Virus record (IMG/VR): IMGVR_UViG_3300020439_000003
Coordinates: 1 to 64,000 of that record
Strand: one strand, 5' to 3'
DNA length: 64,000 nt
Source: a virus
Position numbers and translations under genes: made by a program. Each line of letters begins with the position of its first letter. Position 1 is the first letter of the stretch. The notes beneath the pieces were generated by a model. The model had not been told where the DNA came from. It ran no database searches and worked only from the letters and a program-made list of their open reading frames with translations. Below, one piece after another: positions 33,501 through 39,829 of this stretch.

Positions 33501-36500
33501 TACAAAGAACAAATCGTTGTAGGAATCCAGAACAAACTGAGGTCTTTGTACCTGACCACCAGAGACTGCCAACTTCTTGACATAACTCATTTCAATGTTG
33601 GCACCGTCGTAAACCATCTCACCGAACATGAGATCGTTATTGTCTAGATCAATACCAGCAAAAACGATTTTATTGTTACCAATGTAATGCAACTGGTGCA
33701 TTTGCTCACCTTCGCTGTCAGAAGCGAACTTACGCTTCTCTACAACGTCACCTTGGTTATTGAGCTGCATAACCCAGATGTCATCAGGATCTGGGGAGTT
33801 GGTGTCCGTCCAACCACAAATATAGAGTCTCTGCTCGTCATCGAGGTAAATATCACCTGCATAGTCGCGACGAGTCGCACCAGAGACACCAGCAATCTCT
33901 TTCTGGAATCTGATGACACCTTCGGGGTTATTTGCGTTATCGAGACCAGATTCGTACTTGACAAGCAGAATATCAGGATTGTATCCAGAAGTGCTCTGAG
34001 ATTCGGTTTCACCGAGCACATAGATCAAATGATTGTCCTCAGAAGTCTCGTCGAGGTAAATCTTCTTGAAACGTGCAGTTTTAATACTAGAAGAGGGAAG
34101 AAGACTTCTATCCCAAATCAGACCACCAAGATCGGAGAATTTAGCAAGGAAAGCAGAAGATTCGCCATTTGATTGAGTCAGTTCACCACAAACGTAAGTA
34201 GTACGGTCAGAAGCAGTCTGAACGTCTATGATTTCAAATGTAGAGGCATTAGTGCCACTCTCAACGTATTGGTTGACCCAATAGTAAGTTTTCTTGAATT
34301 GTTGGGGATGAGAAACTCGGATTTGAGGAACATCCTCAATATCGTAGTCAAAACCAGAATTGATGATATCAACACGATCAACTTTACCAGTAGTGGTATC
34401 CAGGATGATATCAAGCTCAACGTCCTGTCCAGAGTCAGTAATGATCTCATATGTCGGAGGAATTGACTCATTGTAACCAACACCGATCTGATCAACACTA
34501 ATTGACTCAATACCAGTCACAACGGACATGTAGAATCGCTTATTGGTGTTATCAGTGATAACTTTCGACGAAACGATAACTTCGTCTTGTGCAATCAGTT
34601 CATGATCATTAGAAGTGGTGATTTTGCCGTATGGCTCATCATCAATGATTTCCTTACGATATGCAGAGATAGTTTGACCAGTAACAGACTCAATTTGAGC
34701 AGAAGCACCAAATCCATCAGTTCCAGTGTTATCGAAGAACAAAGTATCGTTAACCTGATAAGAAACGCCAGGGTTCTCGATAACGAATCCGTCAATCTGT
34801 GCAGACTCGAATTTAGTAGTATTTTCAACTTCAATATCCACTCTGGACTCAGTAGAGACCGTTGGGAAGTAATCATAGATCTGCAATGCCGCTTCTTCGG
34901 TCATTGCTTGCAGAGTAGCAATTTCAAGGGGACTGATGATGCCGTCACCGTCAATATCTTCAATTTCAAAGATAATTACTTCACCTTCACGCTCAGTAAC
35001 GAGTTCATCGGATCTTTGGTTGGGTTGACGGTCAATATCGATGTCAACGTTGGCATAAGGGTCTCTGAAACGAGAAACATCAAGAGGGATGTTTTCTTGG
35101 GTTGCAGATTGACTCAGGTTCCAAGTATCAACAACAGAGTTGAACTGAGGACCAACAATATAAGGGAATACAGGAAGACCAGCGTCAGATTCGTCAATAG
35201 TTACGAAATAAGCGTAAGTACCAGCAGGATAGTCAGGAGTCTTACAGAAACGACCGTTATAGGGGTCTAGGTCGCCTCTCTGGAAGTCATATTCGTAATC
35301 ATTGATGAAAGTACCAGCAGGATAGGTTGCAAGCAGCGGACCATCCGTTCTAGCAGGAGTTGGGTTGGTATCAATGTTATATACGACCTCATCTTTCAAT
35401 TTGTAAGAAGAACGCATTCTTCTAAGACCACTGTTCTGATCAGTCGGGTCAATGTAACCGTAAGGACCATAAATCGGGTTACCATCAAACGCCCAACCAA
35501 TAATTGGAGAGTGTGCCTCGTTTTGACCAACTTCTCGGAAGTTTTGAGTCTGAGGATCAAGAACTACGTTGTCACCAACCACATAACGGAGTTCTTTCGG
35601 GTCGGAGACGTGTGCGTATTCACCACCATATTGGTTATTGAAACCAGTGAACACATAACCACGAGCAACGTCATATTTGGAGTTAAGTTCATATTCAAGG
35701 TTCTTGTTCCACTTGAATACAGTTGCTTCAAAGGTTGCAAGTTGACCAACTGCTTCCAGACGAACAGTAGTGTTACCTTGGGTATATCCAACACCTTTGT
35801 TAGTGATTTGGATAGAAATAACCTTACCTTTGTCTTCACCAAGGGTTCCGATGATAGCAGTTGCCTGAGCACCAAATCCATCACCGTTAATGTACACAGT
35901 AGGAGCAGTGGTATAGGCTTCACCAGAGTTAATGATAGCGATCGATACAATACGACCGTTAATCACAATAGGTTGTGCCAGAGCACCTTCACCAGAGTTC
36001 AGTTTGATCTCAGGAGTAGAAGTGTATCCAGTTCCAGCAGAAGTCAGTGAAACACCAGAAATAGGACCACGAACTTGTGCAGTAGCAAGAGCACCAGTGC
36101 CGCCACCACCAGTAATAGAGATAGTAGGTTGAGAAGTATAACCAGTACCAGCATTCTCTACCAGAATACGAGTTACACGACCATTAGTCACAACTGCCTG
36201 AGCAGTTGCACCAGAACCACCACCACCAACGATAGAGATCAGAGGTTGAGCAGTATACCCAGAACCCTGATCGGTAACATCGATAGAAAACAGTGAACCG
36301 TTAACAGTAACGCTAGCAGCAGCACCAGTACCACCGCCACCAGAAATTTGAAGTGCAGGCTTGTTACCAGCATCATAATCGATACCATTATTGGTGATAG
36401 CGATTGCAGTCAAAGGACCAAAGGTCACATAGTCCTTAGACTTGTAAGACCAGGCAGCAACACCGTTTACCCAAGAACCAACGGGGTTATTAGGTTGAAT

Positions 36501-39500
36501 AGTAGTTCTAGTAGAAACCGTAGATACAGTTCTAGGGAATCTAAGCAGTTTACGCTGGTTACCAGGAATTAGAGCAGAACCTTGGAAAGGACCGATCTTA
36601 TAGTTGGGTAGACCAGAGGCAGCAACGTAAACGTAGTTATTATTGAAGAAAGTATTCTGAATGTTTGAAGTGAACAGAGATACTACTTCGTTAATAGAGT
36701 TAATAGTAGACTTACCTCTATTCAGGTCAACAGACAAGAGAATGTTACCCTGAGGAGTGATCTGAGTCGGTACAGGGATAGCATAAGTGAAGGTAAAGTC
36801 GTCAAGACGAGAAGTTACTTCGTAAGTGCCATTGTAGATAGCAGGGTTAGCACCATAAATGGTAACTTTATCTTCTACAAGCAATCCGTGCGGGTTATCA
36901 CAAACGACGGTAGCAGTTTGGTTATTCGATCCCCCAGGAGTAATGCTTGTAACCTTGATGAGTTTCTTAACGTTATACAACCAGGATTGAAGGCGTTCAT
37001 CAGTGTCAGTGCCACCCAAAGCAGCCACATTAAGCTTATCGCCTGGTAGATAGTAAGAACCAGTGTCTTCAAGAACGGTAGTACCTGCTTCTGCAATACC
37101 GAGAACACGAAGTTTGACTTCGGTATCAGTTCCTTTGTTAACCCAGACAAAAATGTCCGAGTGAATCGTCGTGCCAGGGTCCCAGTCCTCAACTACACCG
37201 TTTTTAGAACGAGTACACTCAATAAACTGGTTCAGTGATTTTTCTTTGTACTGAACAACTTCACTATCATCAATAATGATCGTACCGTTCTTCTCTGGCC
37301 ACCCAATAGTTGAGTCAACGGTAATTATGTTACCATCGGTGGACAAAGGTTCAACAAGAGTCGTTTTATAAGGAATCTTGAAGCTTCCGCTCAGAGTTTC
37401 CTCTGAAATTGCTAATTCGTAAATAGTATCTGTACCTTCGATGATCGAAATTACGTTTTCGATCAAAACAGAGGCATTTTTGATGTTTTGGTCAACAGGA
37501 TCCTCAATTTGGATCAACTGTGCGTTTGGCAGATTGATAGGATCGCCAGAAATCAGTTCTGCACGCAGAATAGTGTCAACAACCCAAGATGCTGCCGAAG
37601 GAGTGACCAGTTCGTCTCTGGGGTAGTAAACATCAACTTCTTCACCGAACAGAATCTTAAATAGGTACTGTGCAGCAGTTTTCGTACCCTTTGAGATGTA
37701 GAAATCCTTGATCGTCTTAATAACTTGCACAGGATTGACCTGGGCATAGTCAATGTTGATCGTAGGCATGTATTGATCACGGAATTTGTCAAATACACGT
37801 CTAATGATCTGAGCGTCTAGGTTATGAACAACAGATCCAACAGTATGGTTGGTTTGAGCAAGTTGCTCTTCCTTAGCATAGACCTGATTGCCAAAATTAT
37901 CAAATTGGACAACATCAGATACACCACGGGCACAACCACGCAGTGAAGAAGGTTCGTAGTCTTGACCAGCAGACCTAATAAGGCAACCAGTCACCTCACC
38001 GAATCCAACATCACAAGATGCCTGTGCAGCAAGTGGTTCAGCGATGTAAACCTTAGGAGGATTCTCAGTAGAATACCCTTCACCGAAGTTAGTGATGTTA
38101 ATGTCAGTAATTTCACCGTTAAAGATGGTTGCTGCTGCCATTGCACCAGTACCACCAATAGATTCACCCAGAGGACCCTTACGATCGTCTACGATGTATA
38201 CAGAAGGAGCATCGGTATAACCAGAACCACCTGTCAGCAGGTTGATATTGGTAACACTACCGTTTGCGACAGTAACATCAAGAACCTGAGCACCAACGGG
38301 TTGTACAACTCTTGCTCTGGGTGCTGTTTGATAACCACGACCTCTATTAGTGATAGTTACAGATACAACTTGCCCGTCAGGTGACACAGAGCAAGTTGCT
38401 TCGGCATCAATACCATCTTCGGGAGCAGGATCGATGTAGATAGTAGGAGGATTGCTATAACCAAGACCATATTTGGTTACAGTGATAGATCCATCAACCA
38501 GACGACCCTCAGAATCGATTGTAGGGTCACTGCACTCAGCACCACCAGGGTTGATGAAGGTAATTGCAGGAATAAAGTCGTAACCAGAACCAGAGTTGGT
38601 GATCTCAATACCAGAGACTTGTCCTGTCGTATCATCAACAGTAATTTTAGCAGCAGCACGAGAACCATTGATCAGATCGCCAGGTTCAGTGATACGAACA
38701 ACAGGAGGGTTGTATGCAGTATAACCCTGACCACCGTTGATCAGTTTAACGTTCTTAATACCGTTGACCAAAGACCTGGCCGCGGCACCAGTTCCCTTTC
38801 CAGTAGAAGAGAAGATGGATACCTTAGGTGCAAAGTTCAGTCTATAACCACTACCACCCTTCTTGATAGTAATTGCTTCAATTTCACCATTAGCGCCAAC
38901 ACGAGTTACTGCCTCAGCACCCAATCCAACAGAAGGAGACACATACTCGATAGAACGAATATGGAATGTATCTTGTCCAGAGATGTTAACAAAGAATTTG
39001 ATTCTAGTGTTGTTATCAGTCAACACATAATCATCAAACGGGCGTTGCAGCACACCGTTACGGTTGATGATCAGACCAATTTCAGCAATAGGAGCATAAG
39101 GGAGGTTATCATACTGAACCACCATCGAATCTCCACCAATGAGATTTTCGAGAGGGGGATGAACCAGTTCTTTAATGACAGAATCAGCAAAACCGATGTA
39201 GTAAAGAATCTGAGTCAGTTCTACCTGGTCATTACCAGTTCTAGCACGAGGTGCAGTGGTAAAGATAATCTGAGAGCCAGTAATAGTATAGTCAACATCA
39301 GGAATCAACAGATCACCATATACAGTAACTGCAAGGTGTGCTGCTGAGACAGGTGAGACAGGAGTACCAAGGAATTTAAGATCAAAGGTAGTTCTACTAC
39401 CATCGAAGTCAGTCCATGGAGATTCTAGTGCTTGTCTCTTCTTATTAAATTCTTGTAGGGAGATACCTGGGGTCAGGATTACGTCAGGACCACGAACCGT

Positions 39501-39824
39501 CTGAGCATAATAGATAACTTCATTATCAATCATCACAGATCCATCCTGAGGGATGAATCCATCAATTTGTTCTACTTCAATCGTATCAATTTCAGCATCA
39601 ACATCCTTGATCACCGTCGTGCTAGAAGTCAGCAGTTTGGGATCATAGGCATCAAGATCAAGATACCTAAGCAAATTGTTCAGGATGTTATAGGAACGTC
39701 CTGTCTTCTCTTGTGACTTGTAATATTCAAAGAGAAATTGTACGAACTGCTGATCTTCTTCCCGAATAAATTCAGGGAGTTGGTCAGCAACTCTGTCCGA
39801 GATGTTAATTCTGTCTGCAAACAT
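18588..39824 (-). CDS. Giant baseplate protein, putative gp7 equivalent with huge insertions
   Basis: 7078 residues in one open frame of 21.2 kb. Three short segments resemble T4 gp7 in order: residues 15-60 (LPEFIREEDQQFVQFLFEYY), 700-735 (DFYISKGTKTAAQYLFKILF) and 3555-3595 (SYVIKSQIPINRWKQQILE then HPTGF). Between and after them are GSGY/GGGGSGA repeats (about 300-600, 1135-1375, 3280-3335), a YHYH-like domain (1400-1565), a beta-propeller-like stretch (1845-2215), LamG-like domains (2240-2465 and 4845-5015), two chitin-binding-like repeats (2660-2800), seven C-x-D helical repeats (4240-6040) and a C-terminal Ig-like domain. It follows gp6 by 5 nt, the position of gene 7 in T4. The gp7 call rests on remembered T4 sequence and synteny. 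Confidence 0.7.
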   Translation of the reverse strand: MFADRINISDRVADQLPEFIREEDQQFVQFLFEYYKSQEKTGRSYNILNNLLRYLDLDAYDPKLLTSSTTVIKDVDAEIDTIEVEQIDGFIPQDGSVMIDNEVIYYAQTVRGPDVILTPGISLQEFNKKRQALESPWTDFDGSRTTFDLKFLGTPVSPVSAAHLAVTVYGDLLIPDVDYTITGSQIIFTTAPRARTGNDQVELTQILYYIGFADSVIKELVHPPLENLIGGDSMVVQYDNLPYAPIAEIGLIINRNGVLQRPFDDYVLTDNNTRIKFFVNISGQDTFHIRSIEYVSPSVGLGAEAVTRVGANGEIEAITIKKGGSGYRLNFAPKVSIFSSTGKGTGAAARSLVNGIKNVKLINGGQGYTAYNPPVVRITEPGDLINGSRAAAKITVDDTTGQVSGIEITNSGSGYDFIPAITFINPGGAECSDPTIDSEGRLVDGSITVTKYGLGYSNPPTIYIDPAPEDGIDAEATCSVSPDGQVVSVTITNRGRGYQTAPRARVVQPVGAQVLDVTVANGSVTNINLLTGGSGYTDAPSVYIVDDRKGPLGESIGGTGAMAAATIFNGEITDINITNFGEGYSTENPPKVYIAEPLAAQASCDVGFGEVTGCLIRSAGQDYEPSSLRGCARGVSDVVQFDNFGNQVYAKEEQLAQTNHTVGSVVHNLDAQIIRRVFDKFRDQYMPTINIDYAQVNPVQVIKTIKDFYISKGTKTAAQYLFKILFGEEVDVYYPRDELVTPSAASWVVDTILRAELISGDPINLPNAQLIQIEDPVDQNIKNASVLIENVISIIEGTDTIYELAISEETLSGSFKIPYKTTLVEPLSTDGNIITVDSTIGWPEKNGTIIIDDSEVVQYKEKSLNQFIECTRSKNGVVEDWDPGTTIHSDIFVWVNKGTDTEVKLRVLGIAEAGTTVLEDTGSYYLPGDKLNVAALGGTDTDERLQSWLYNVKKLIKVTSITPGGSNNQTATVVCDNPHGLLVEDKVTIYGANPAIYNGTYEVTSRLDDFTFTYAIPVPTQITPQGNILLSVDLNRGKSTINSINEVVSLFTSNIQNTFFNNNYVYVAASGLPNYKIGPFQGSALIPGNQRKLLRFPRTVSTVSTRTTIQPNNPVGSWVNGVAAWSYKSKDYVTFGPLTAIAITNNGIDYDAGNKPALQISGGGGTGAAASVTVNGSLFSIDVTDQGSGYTAQPLISIVGGGGSGATAQAVVTNGRVTRILVENAGTGYTSQPTISITGGGGTGALATAQVRGPISGVSLTSAGTGYTSTPEIKLNSGEGALAQPIVINGRIVSIAIINSGEAYTTAPTVYINGDGFGAQATAIIGTLGEDKGKVISIQITNKGVGYTQGNTTVRLEAVGQLATFEATVFKWNKNLEYELNSKYDVARGYVFTGFNNQYGGEYAHVSDPKELRYVVGDNVVLDPQTQNFREVGQNEAHSPIIGWAFDGNPIYGPYGYIDPTDQNSGLRRMRSSYKLKDEVVYNIDTNPTPARTDGPLLATYPAGTFINDYEYDFQRGDLDPYNGRFCKTPDYPAGTYAYFVTIDESDAGLPVFPYIVGPQFNSVVDTWNLSQSATQENIPLDVSRFRDPYANVDIDIDRQPNQRSDELVTEREGEVIIFEIEDIDGDGIISPLEIATLQAMTEEAALQIYDYFPTVSTESRVDIEVENTTKFESAQIDGFVIENPGVSYQVNDTLFFDNTGTDGFGASAQIESVTGQTISAYRKEIIDDEPYGKITTSNDHELIAQDEVIVSSKVITDNTNKRFYMSVVTGIESISVDQIGVGYNESIPPTYEIITDSGQDVELDIILDTTTGKVDRVDIINSGFDYDIEDVPQIRVSHPQQFKKTYYWVNQYVESGTNASTFEIIDVQTASDRTTYVCGELTQSNGESSAFLAKFSDLGGLIWDRSLLPSSSIKTARFKKIYLDETSEDNHLIYVLGETESQSTSGYNPDILLVKYESGLDNANNPEGVIRFQKEIAGVSGATRRDYAGDIYLDDEQRLYICGWTDTNSPDPDDIWVMQLNNQGDVVEKRKFASDSEGEQMHQLHYIGNNKIVFAGIDLDNNDLMFGEMVYDGANIEMSYVKKLAVSGGQVQRPQFVLDSYNDLFFVCDMWNGTKHYGVAFFKIALEQVRLTLSTPEWFFSKIIAPSISFESINHAGVSLDEFGNVNVLTHIKYEDNNQQVVALNFKYNGTMQYKTNIIRGAWDSVNSDTDYGLGFTTTTHSVDNSGDIIVPLNIQKSVPTAVYRFNDSADTYFDATKQKKSAVTVTGGANILRDDTIYKFGSASLKLQAAGRLDWTDLDNNDDWTVGMWVKMIGTHASNNPKMEMITCIADNGDKVIYSINGTVGDPNFGKVTLDITPQGGGGTTVVSVGSTYFTTMVSEAWHHIVLVKEEPTLGSYVYSAYFDGVQVCTATRTEDIAMDDLAVLSNATSGATNTSFIGWVDDIIVEPRAVYTGSSLTVPTERYRIETVNAGLDMVKFDRLHSKRGDYQIDGSQGIVFSEATQININNLNNPVITVWSEGSSGLQILDYSDVTSTLNFGTYTFGETVNTYTSKTSTVPSPLGKRLLISPNVIAKYYIRDAAYSKMDNVKKFTFNQDVKFDKGTVIQQFNAQGVTQAYGTIVETPVGPINNPGYGTEYKIGKIFGNFNNTDRFRNSTGQENLIEEIDFTVSRPQAEWVTGKAYNVNDQVYSDGKIYAATNTATSGATAPTHEIGIVTDGAVTWNYISAAGTIQVNLADYAWPTPLVDQWETNRSYQINDFVYYGRNKYQATTGGISGATVPVHTTGTASDGNVTWSYVSTYDPLSDYARFRPFRPEEYRVTIIDTYSDSDFIIGDVVSLGGSITAGPNADNAKIADINGVTTVKTIKLTVTLDKDIIRTSEGRSDLIYATAVTPHNYSAGNILFVQGFNSGEFNGSFFVQEVFSSRDFTYRLRDTASGDPGYTSGIAGVKIASKHPTLMLTRNHSYIFDMSDSSNFGYYLSFSQDNQYKLEYSFNVIEREGTPGLASATETPVVKFTIGGEVTNITYYFDPSRLGANSPVGNNSFIDVIKTPFDGKFTISEVISDTEFRFKLLHEPEFTNAEIGEDEFDRPNSSYSTTSVKAIGPINTIKLISPGGFYKKLPVVSDIASDRKIEKVRISNGGTEYASGVYTQVPILGDGEGGLVQITVEVDDEIGSGTITDVALTDPGKGYTTASIDVDGIEGILGPTLSGSGAELEVVIPAEGSGAAVFLTGRQIGKIKTLKNNEFGYGYSHDYTLRPEIAFPINLQLFNTSILSQIKITNPGAGYTSAPSVIITGGGGSGAEAEAVVKNNRLSEILIKNPGAGYSSQPVVTLKSEFTYVVNLDLNYLQFNFPHGITTGAEVQFRADDIGSEVGVLPKPSSVGLTSLSSTQTYYAIAGNVNGLEADQLRFALTQVDAESGNFITFLTQGDGRQVLLTEVFGGQAEAVVETSRFLEGEELFQGESYELASAFGIVSENEGWQIQPKILKVTNPRGDFVVGGKVQGVISRASGLIDNINIAKGVLNIDALTKTPGRFIDDVGKPSEIVQKIQDSFFYQNFSYVIKSQIPINRWKQQILENNHPTGFNMFGQLELTGGKDISGRKVVAGFTKQVNINEYTNVNQITSFGAAQPIYSTFNNSEVLFRKKRLTNSEEILTSIVKKIDDISAQFDGSTKQFPLRVEGENLIVKDNQLVVTLNGVIQAPGESFQIVGNNIVFAEPPRPDSKVVYRNVEFDIMPITRLNLNTIGGIFPELGDTVNGFTSEARARVVATGATSIDVVDIQGGPFDLNERIDVGRTGFSALIGSIDDSITKLYLENVGGTFTQQALGGVRVTGQTTGATATVFTVNPTDYTIDVTDMANGYFERGEAVTFFGLQYGGDILNVDSVNYKTIFEFGETVTNLDGDKAIIEETNQDLDGNIDDKLVLSKTSGTAEFETGIYDIGLQDIIYSASSNIAARITSTSPYRDPIVNINLVRPVGGEAGWNSFSEGDKIQGPGGTASGEVVRVDQEASPPILYYLKGSVADFQDGDTIQRYTVDTTTGSRILDNMTEVVSGEVRLGDVVDQLIINKGSTFFGLVFERLISLTNANVILDDISKTTITPTLIDDADQRINADFLDFEEVRSTEIEYENLTGGTLAAGDNLRSITFEYGNTVTDSKNRWKDAGRMISLNKDEIVDFANAEIAVEHPGFYYPGDNATDAWSRYADAYRLIQKNKEYIQAKSYALMTAEYPALTVPSADKCKRDIGYYIDALSFDVYSGGTVYTRKLAQKYFSADGLNFLYVNNEAAATEFAFDKATELMRQALRNDLNGSEVVDGVTYIFYNERTTGGSTGTGITADPSPGNNYGTAGSNSQNYGTNNCSDVQSALQTLCDNISVILLAGSLADLLDEVIPTQYTANEVKCRRDIGLMVDALSADITDDGNYNIVEFAKKYFTNGSPISNGLVGELAESLTAFRKAGEMARRAINNLLYVQVNTRTPELGYMLKDPSTYQGPYLGAAGTTLAQFTPTAATYTPSTGVMSISIGTHSLSTSDSVTIRPYSMRFTCTSDGGATFHDYPRTGDPAFNTALNITATTATTIDVNVGASPLVQFTPTGANYNPATGSLELTIGSHSLSIGDNITIAQGSLTFTCTQDSNGSNHQYPRASDPANGQYLSISAVTATTITVNVGASPTGQQYPHTFVSASANAVSTGGGYTHTFISAVDNAIFQGGGTEAAYYDPNYSSGGNESIQNCADVQAGIHTLVEIAAGAVGAGNLNAINALSPITDGTYNENENLRVFKLAYKDRGGNGFFIPGDTIRGLSSGASFEAKGTNSGLKWLFTNAVTGTFTDRETITNSKLTANGTITLTGLQKKAGTQSLHFQTHTGLSHSLSNVTKFGTTDFTIEMWLRPTTNPQSGIKYLWDTRTQSATLTQSPVLYLENNSIKYWINGLDQISGAHNMAQDQWSHVAVTRTTGITKVFVNGTQVGGDYSDTNTYVERPFRMMAGWDGTNSFQGYVDNFIIHNESLYAGTFTPTTTYPTNNQNILFGMDMEQSIIVSTEEAYATYTGQTNSAATAKKVNYATKEIIIEDIDLSRDEHRKCADMLELNLDWISETAVGKMAAKYPDFVIPGDTETSEQGTNKCIRDTKEYILKAIIADIRYGGNYNSVISGRGYLTKSGGLNYVGNELLQSIYAWNELAEIMNYVITTTSSDLVNYGTMVDENGDTVPAKYTDILRIPNNFASPASSQVTNEISSLADTIIDILCPTGDRFRDGGDAIWKNRDFIAEEVVGYIQDKYAADIQGPLGEIRSFDFLQMPGYGEPYCLRDIKKFILPAVITDLLTGGNSSTQYVLDQYINQDNQILHVEGELSAMLDAFEFTKKLVKHAINNTLLTNGTTAAGLGIDGRFQDDYYVAVWTTREVYRDTTITIDPQAPDQTRSGPNHDRLMDAADMIERNKYVIAWEAVHTMNDMSKFINFKVPGGRQNCVDDVVDIIESIVHDMRLGGNSKTWDAAALYLNSEDNTLLHVEGEEEASQWVMKFAQEMCIMTMRNGFGRDNLYIYRELDGGDGTPGGDLGGESFDEVETSSYEQNAVRDRYIDAANIIDRNIRFIAEEAVYLGQQQYPSLNINGGTTGGVNFTPTAATYTPASGVLELTIGSHSLVAGNQIYIQPHSLVFTCTKDGNATEHAYPRTTDPYYEDSIAITGVTGTTITVNVGASPAGEQYPHTFVRAEDNAVTTAGSIDCVHDVTDILSALVFNLKYGGNNRVFHAAELYVQSAAVAHVTSQVTETTWILNKAFDLAVDVMQNDTITKQGGHSYNQKFYGDLDYFPYSDPQYTITADGAPDGTFGVCNDVRSTMRTLMDIVNDTLATPASITDGTITKSLPNIWPIKYSNDMVHRDVSVTYDTGATGGWNSTCEQTASAIETLFDLVIDTVAKAASGSPTPTHLSTVTRTTPYNSNTDYQLYTCYNVISAADTLFDLMSETLGGGSFSERATARRLVFNKHAIVAKSFDEVTTQYPGTAAPESFAQVVVDAIIYDLNTGGNAGSMKLANTWFDGEGQFIAYEGVVRQHLIFYLLRISEACKRILYDQNSTAEWGTNNEYFRYLDDTLMDAIEYRFEYEQESTEFRIDASTNPINFALTRSTPPTNNSLIWVNSTHAQNLQNIYDEGTDWNTDPELVLNTPTVEVGFERRENRVKITRPNFYSRGDVLTYVPASADIERGLQGQSWFYVLNATPQYFEIAREIRHDARYSDFDVDLSTGGQQRFQVDVRSGINRETTTYGTRDIDTPISGGFNLADVVVGTSSNCRGDVIRTRNNEAEIIKLYKKANLVSASGRFTNGERVNVDGNPSNYGFIVQTSVLSGDNTDEGNCYIENITGIINAGDDLVGVDSAVTATVQGALTERMLINIDRGAFAQGEMIFNKGNGAEADIALYENSAGALVGNTGGRITIDIESLQDDFVDGDIIYGSVTDVILDIADITTTGFKNLELNQFVHATKTIQCQITNVIRDQGFLGDFNKGDLVYLLQGTIPAQPGWTAIVTEYNYDPDNSIHNVWLANLRPYGQAADGSTTVDPQLAANGSIGKFENLSNFPIFRADISSVTETSYTSYGRVAGKAISGTTGRIWLEDAVGDWPSNMSIISDYGWQAGVTQAKSLLGRCDRFFRGFDGTATSFKLTVNNGEAYFPDPAGHLLVFVNGVLQPPGATYAYTAFSDQIQFTEPPTIGSEFIGYYVGKLRQLDDISFEFDSLRSSFNLKYQGGFYSLTLTEGVSSNTILPENNIIVSLNGVIQEPGVGYNLVGSRIIFAEIPRAGSTFVAFSYIGSDADVIAATVVPPIEAGDILQIEGEGDPREVALIESSNSLITFEYTGTVKGRNAAALATIKTGEITKAQITAPGNGYTSRPNVDVISSTGFDGRVRALMGISSIVVKNPGIGYEAPVVEVETTVPDDFVAPEGGNVNGGFDTYAGEGTDADGNPIVIVPGYILINAQPTNVTVNQGQTASFTVDASFIVSEDGSVGTTALNYQWQRKQYGETNWVNITGQTNAVYSSNAAVQADDGDEFRVAITAAGAQPTYSNSVILTVQTGATIISGFTPTQIFQ
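22730..22985 (-). repeat. Third copy of a module of about 85 residues in the giant gene
   Basis: FTPTAATYTPASGVLELTIG ... VFTCTKDGN ... YPRTTDP ... TTITVNVGASP. It is clearly homologous to the two tandem copies near 25810-26325, but is separated from them by about 2.8 kb of helical repeats. Confidence 0.7.
25810..26325 (-). repeat. Two tandem copies of the FTPT...NVGASP module
   Basis: Two adjacent copies of about 86 residues, beginning QFTPTAATYTPSTG and QFTPTGANYNPATG. Each has IGTHSLS or IGSHSLS, a (R/T)FTC or LTFTC strand, a YPR motif and the ending NVGASP. The tandem arrangement indicates internal duplication within the giant gene. Confidence 0.75.
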
Positions 39825-39829
39825 TTATC

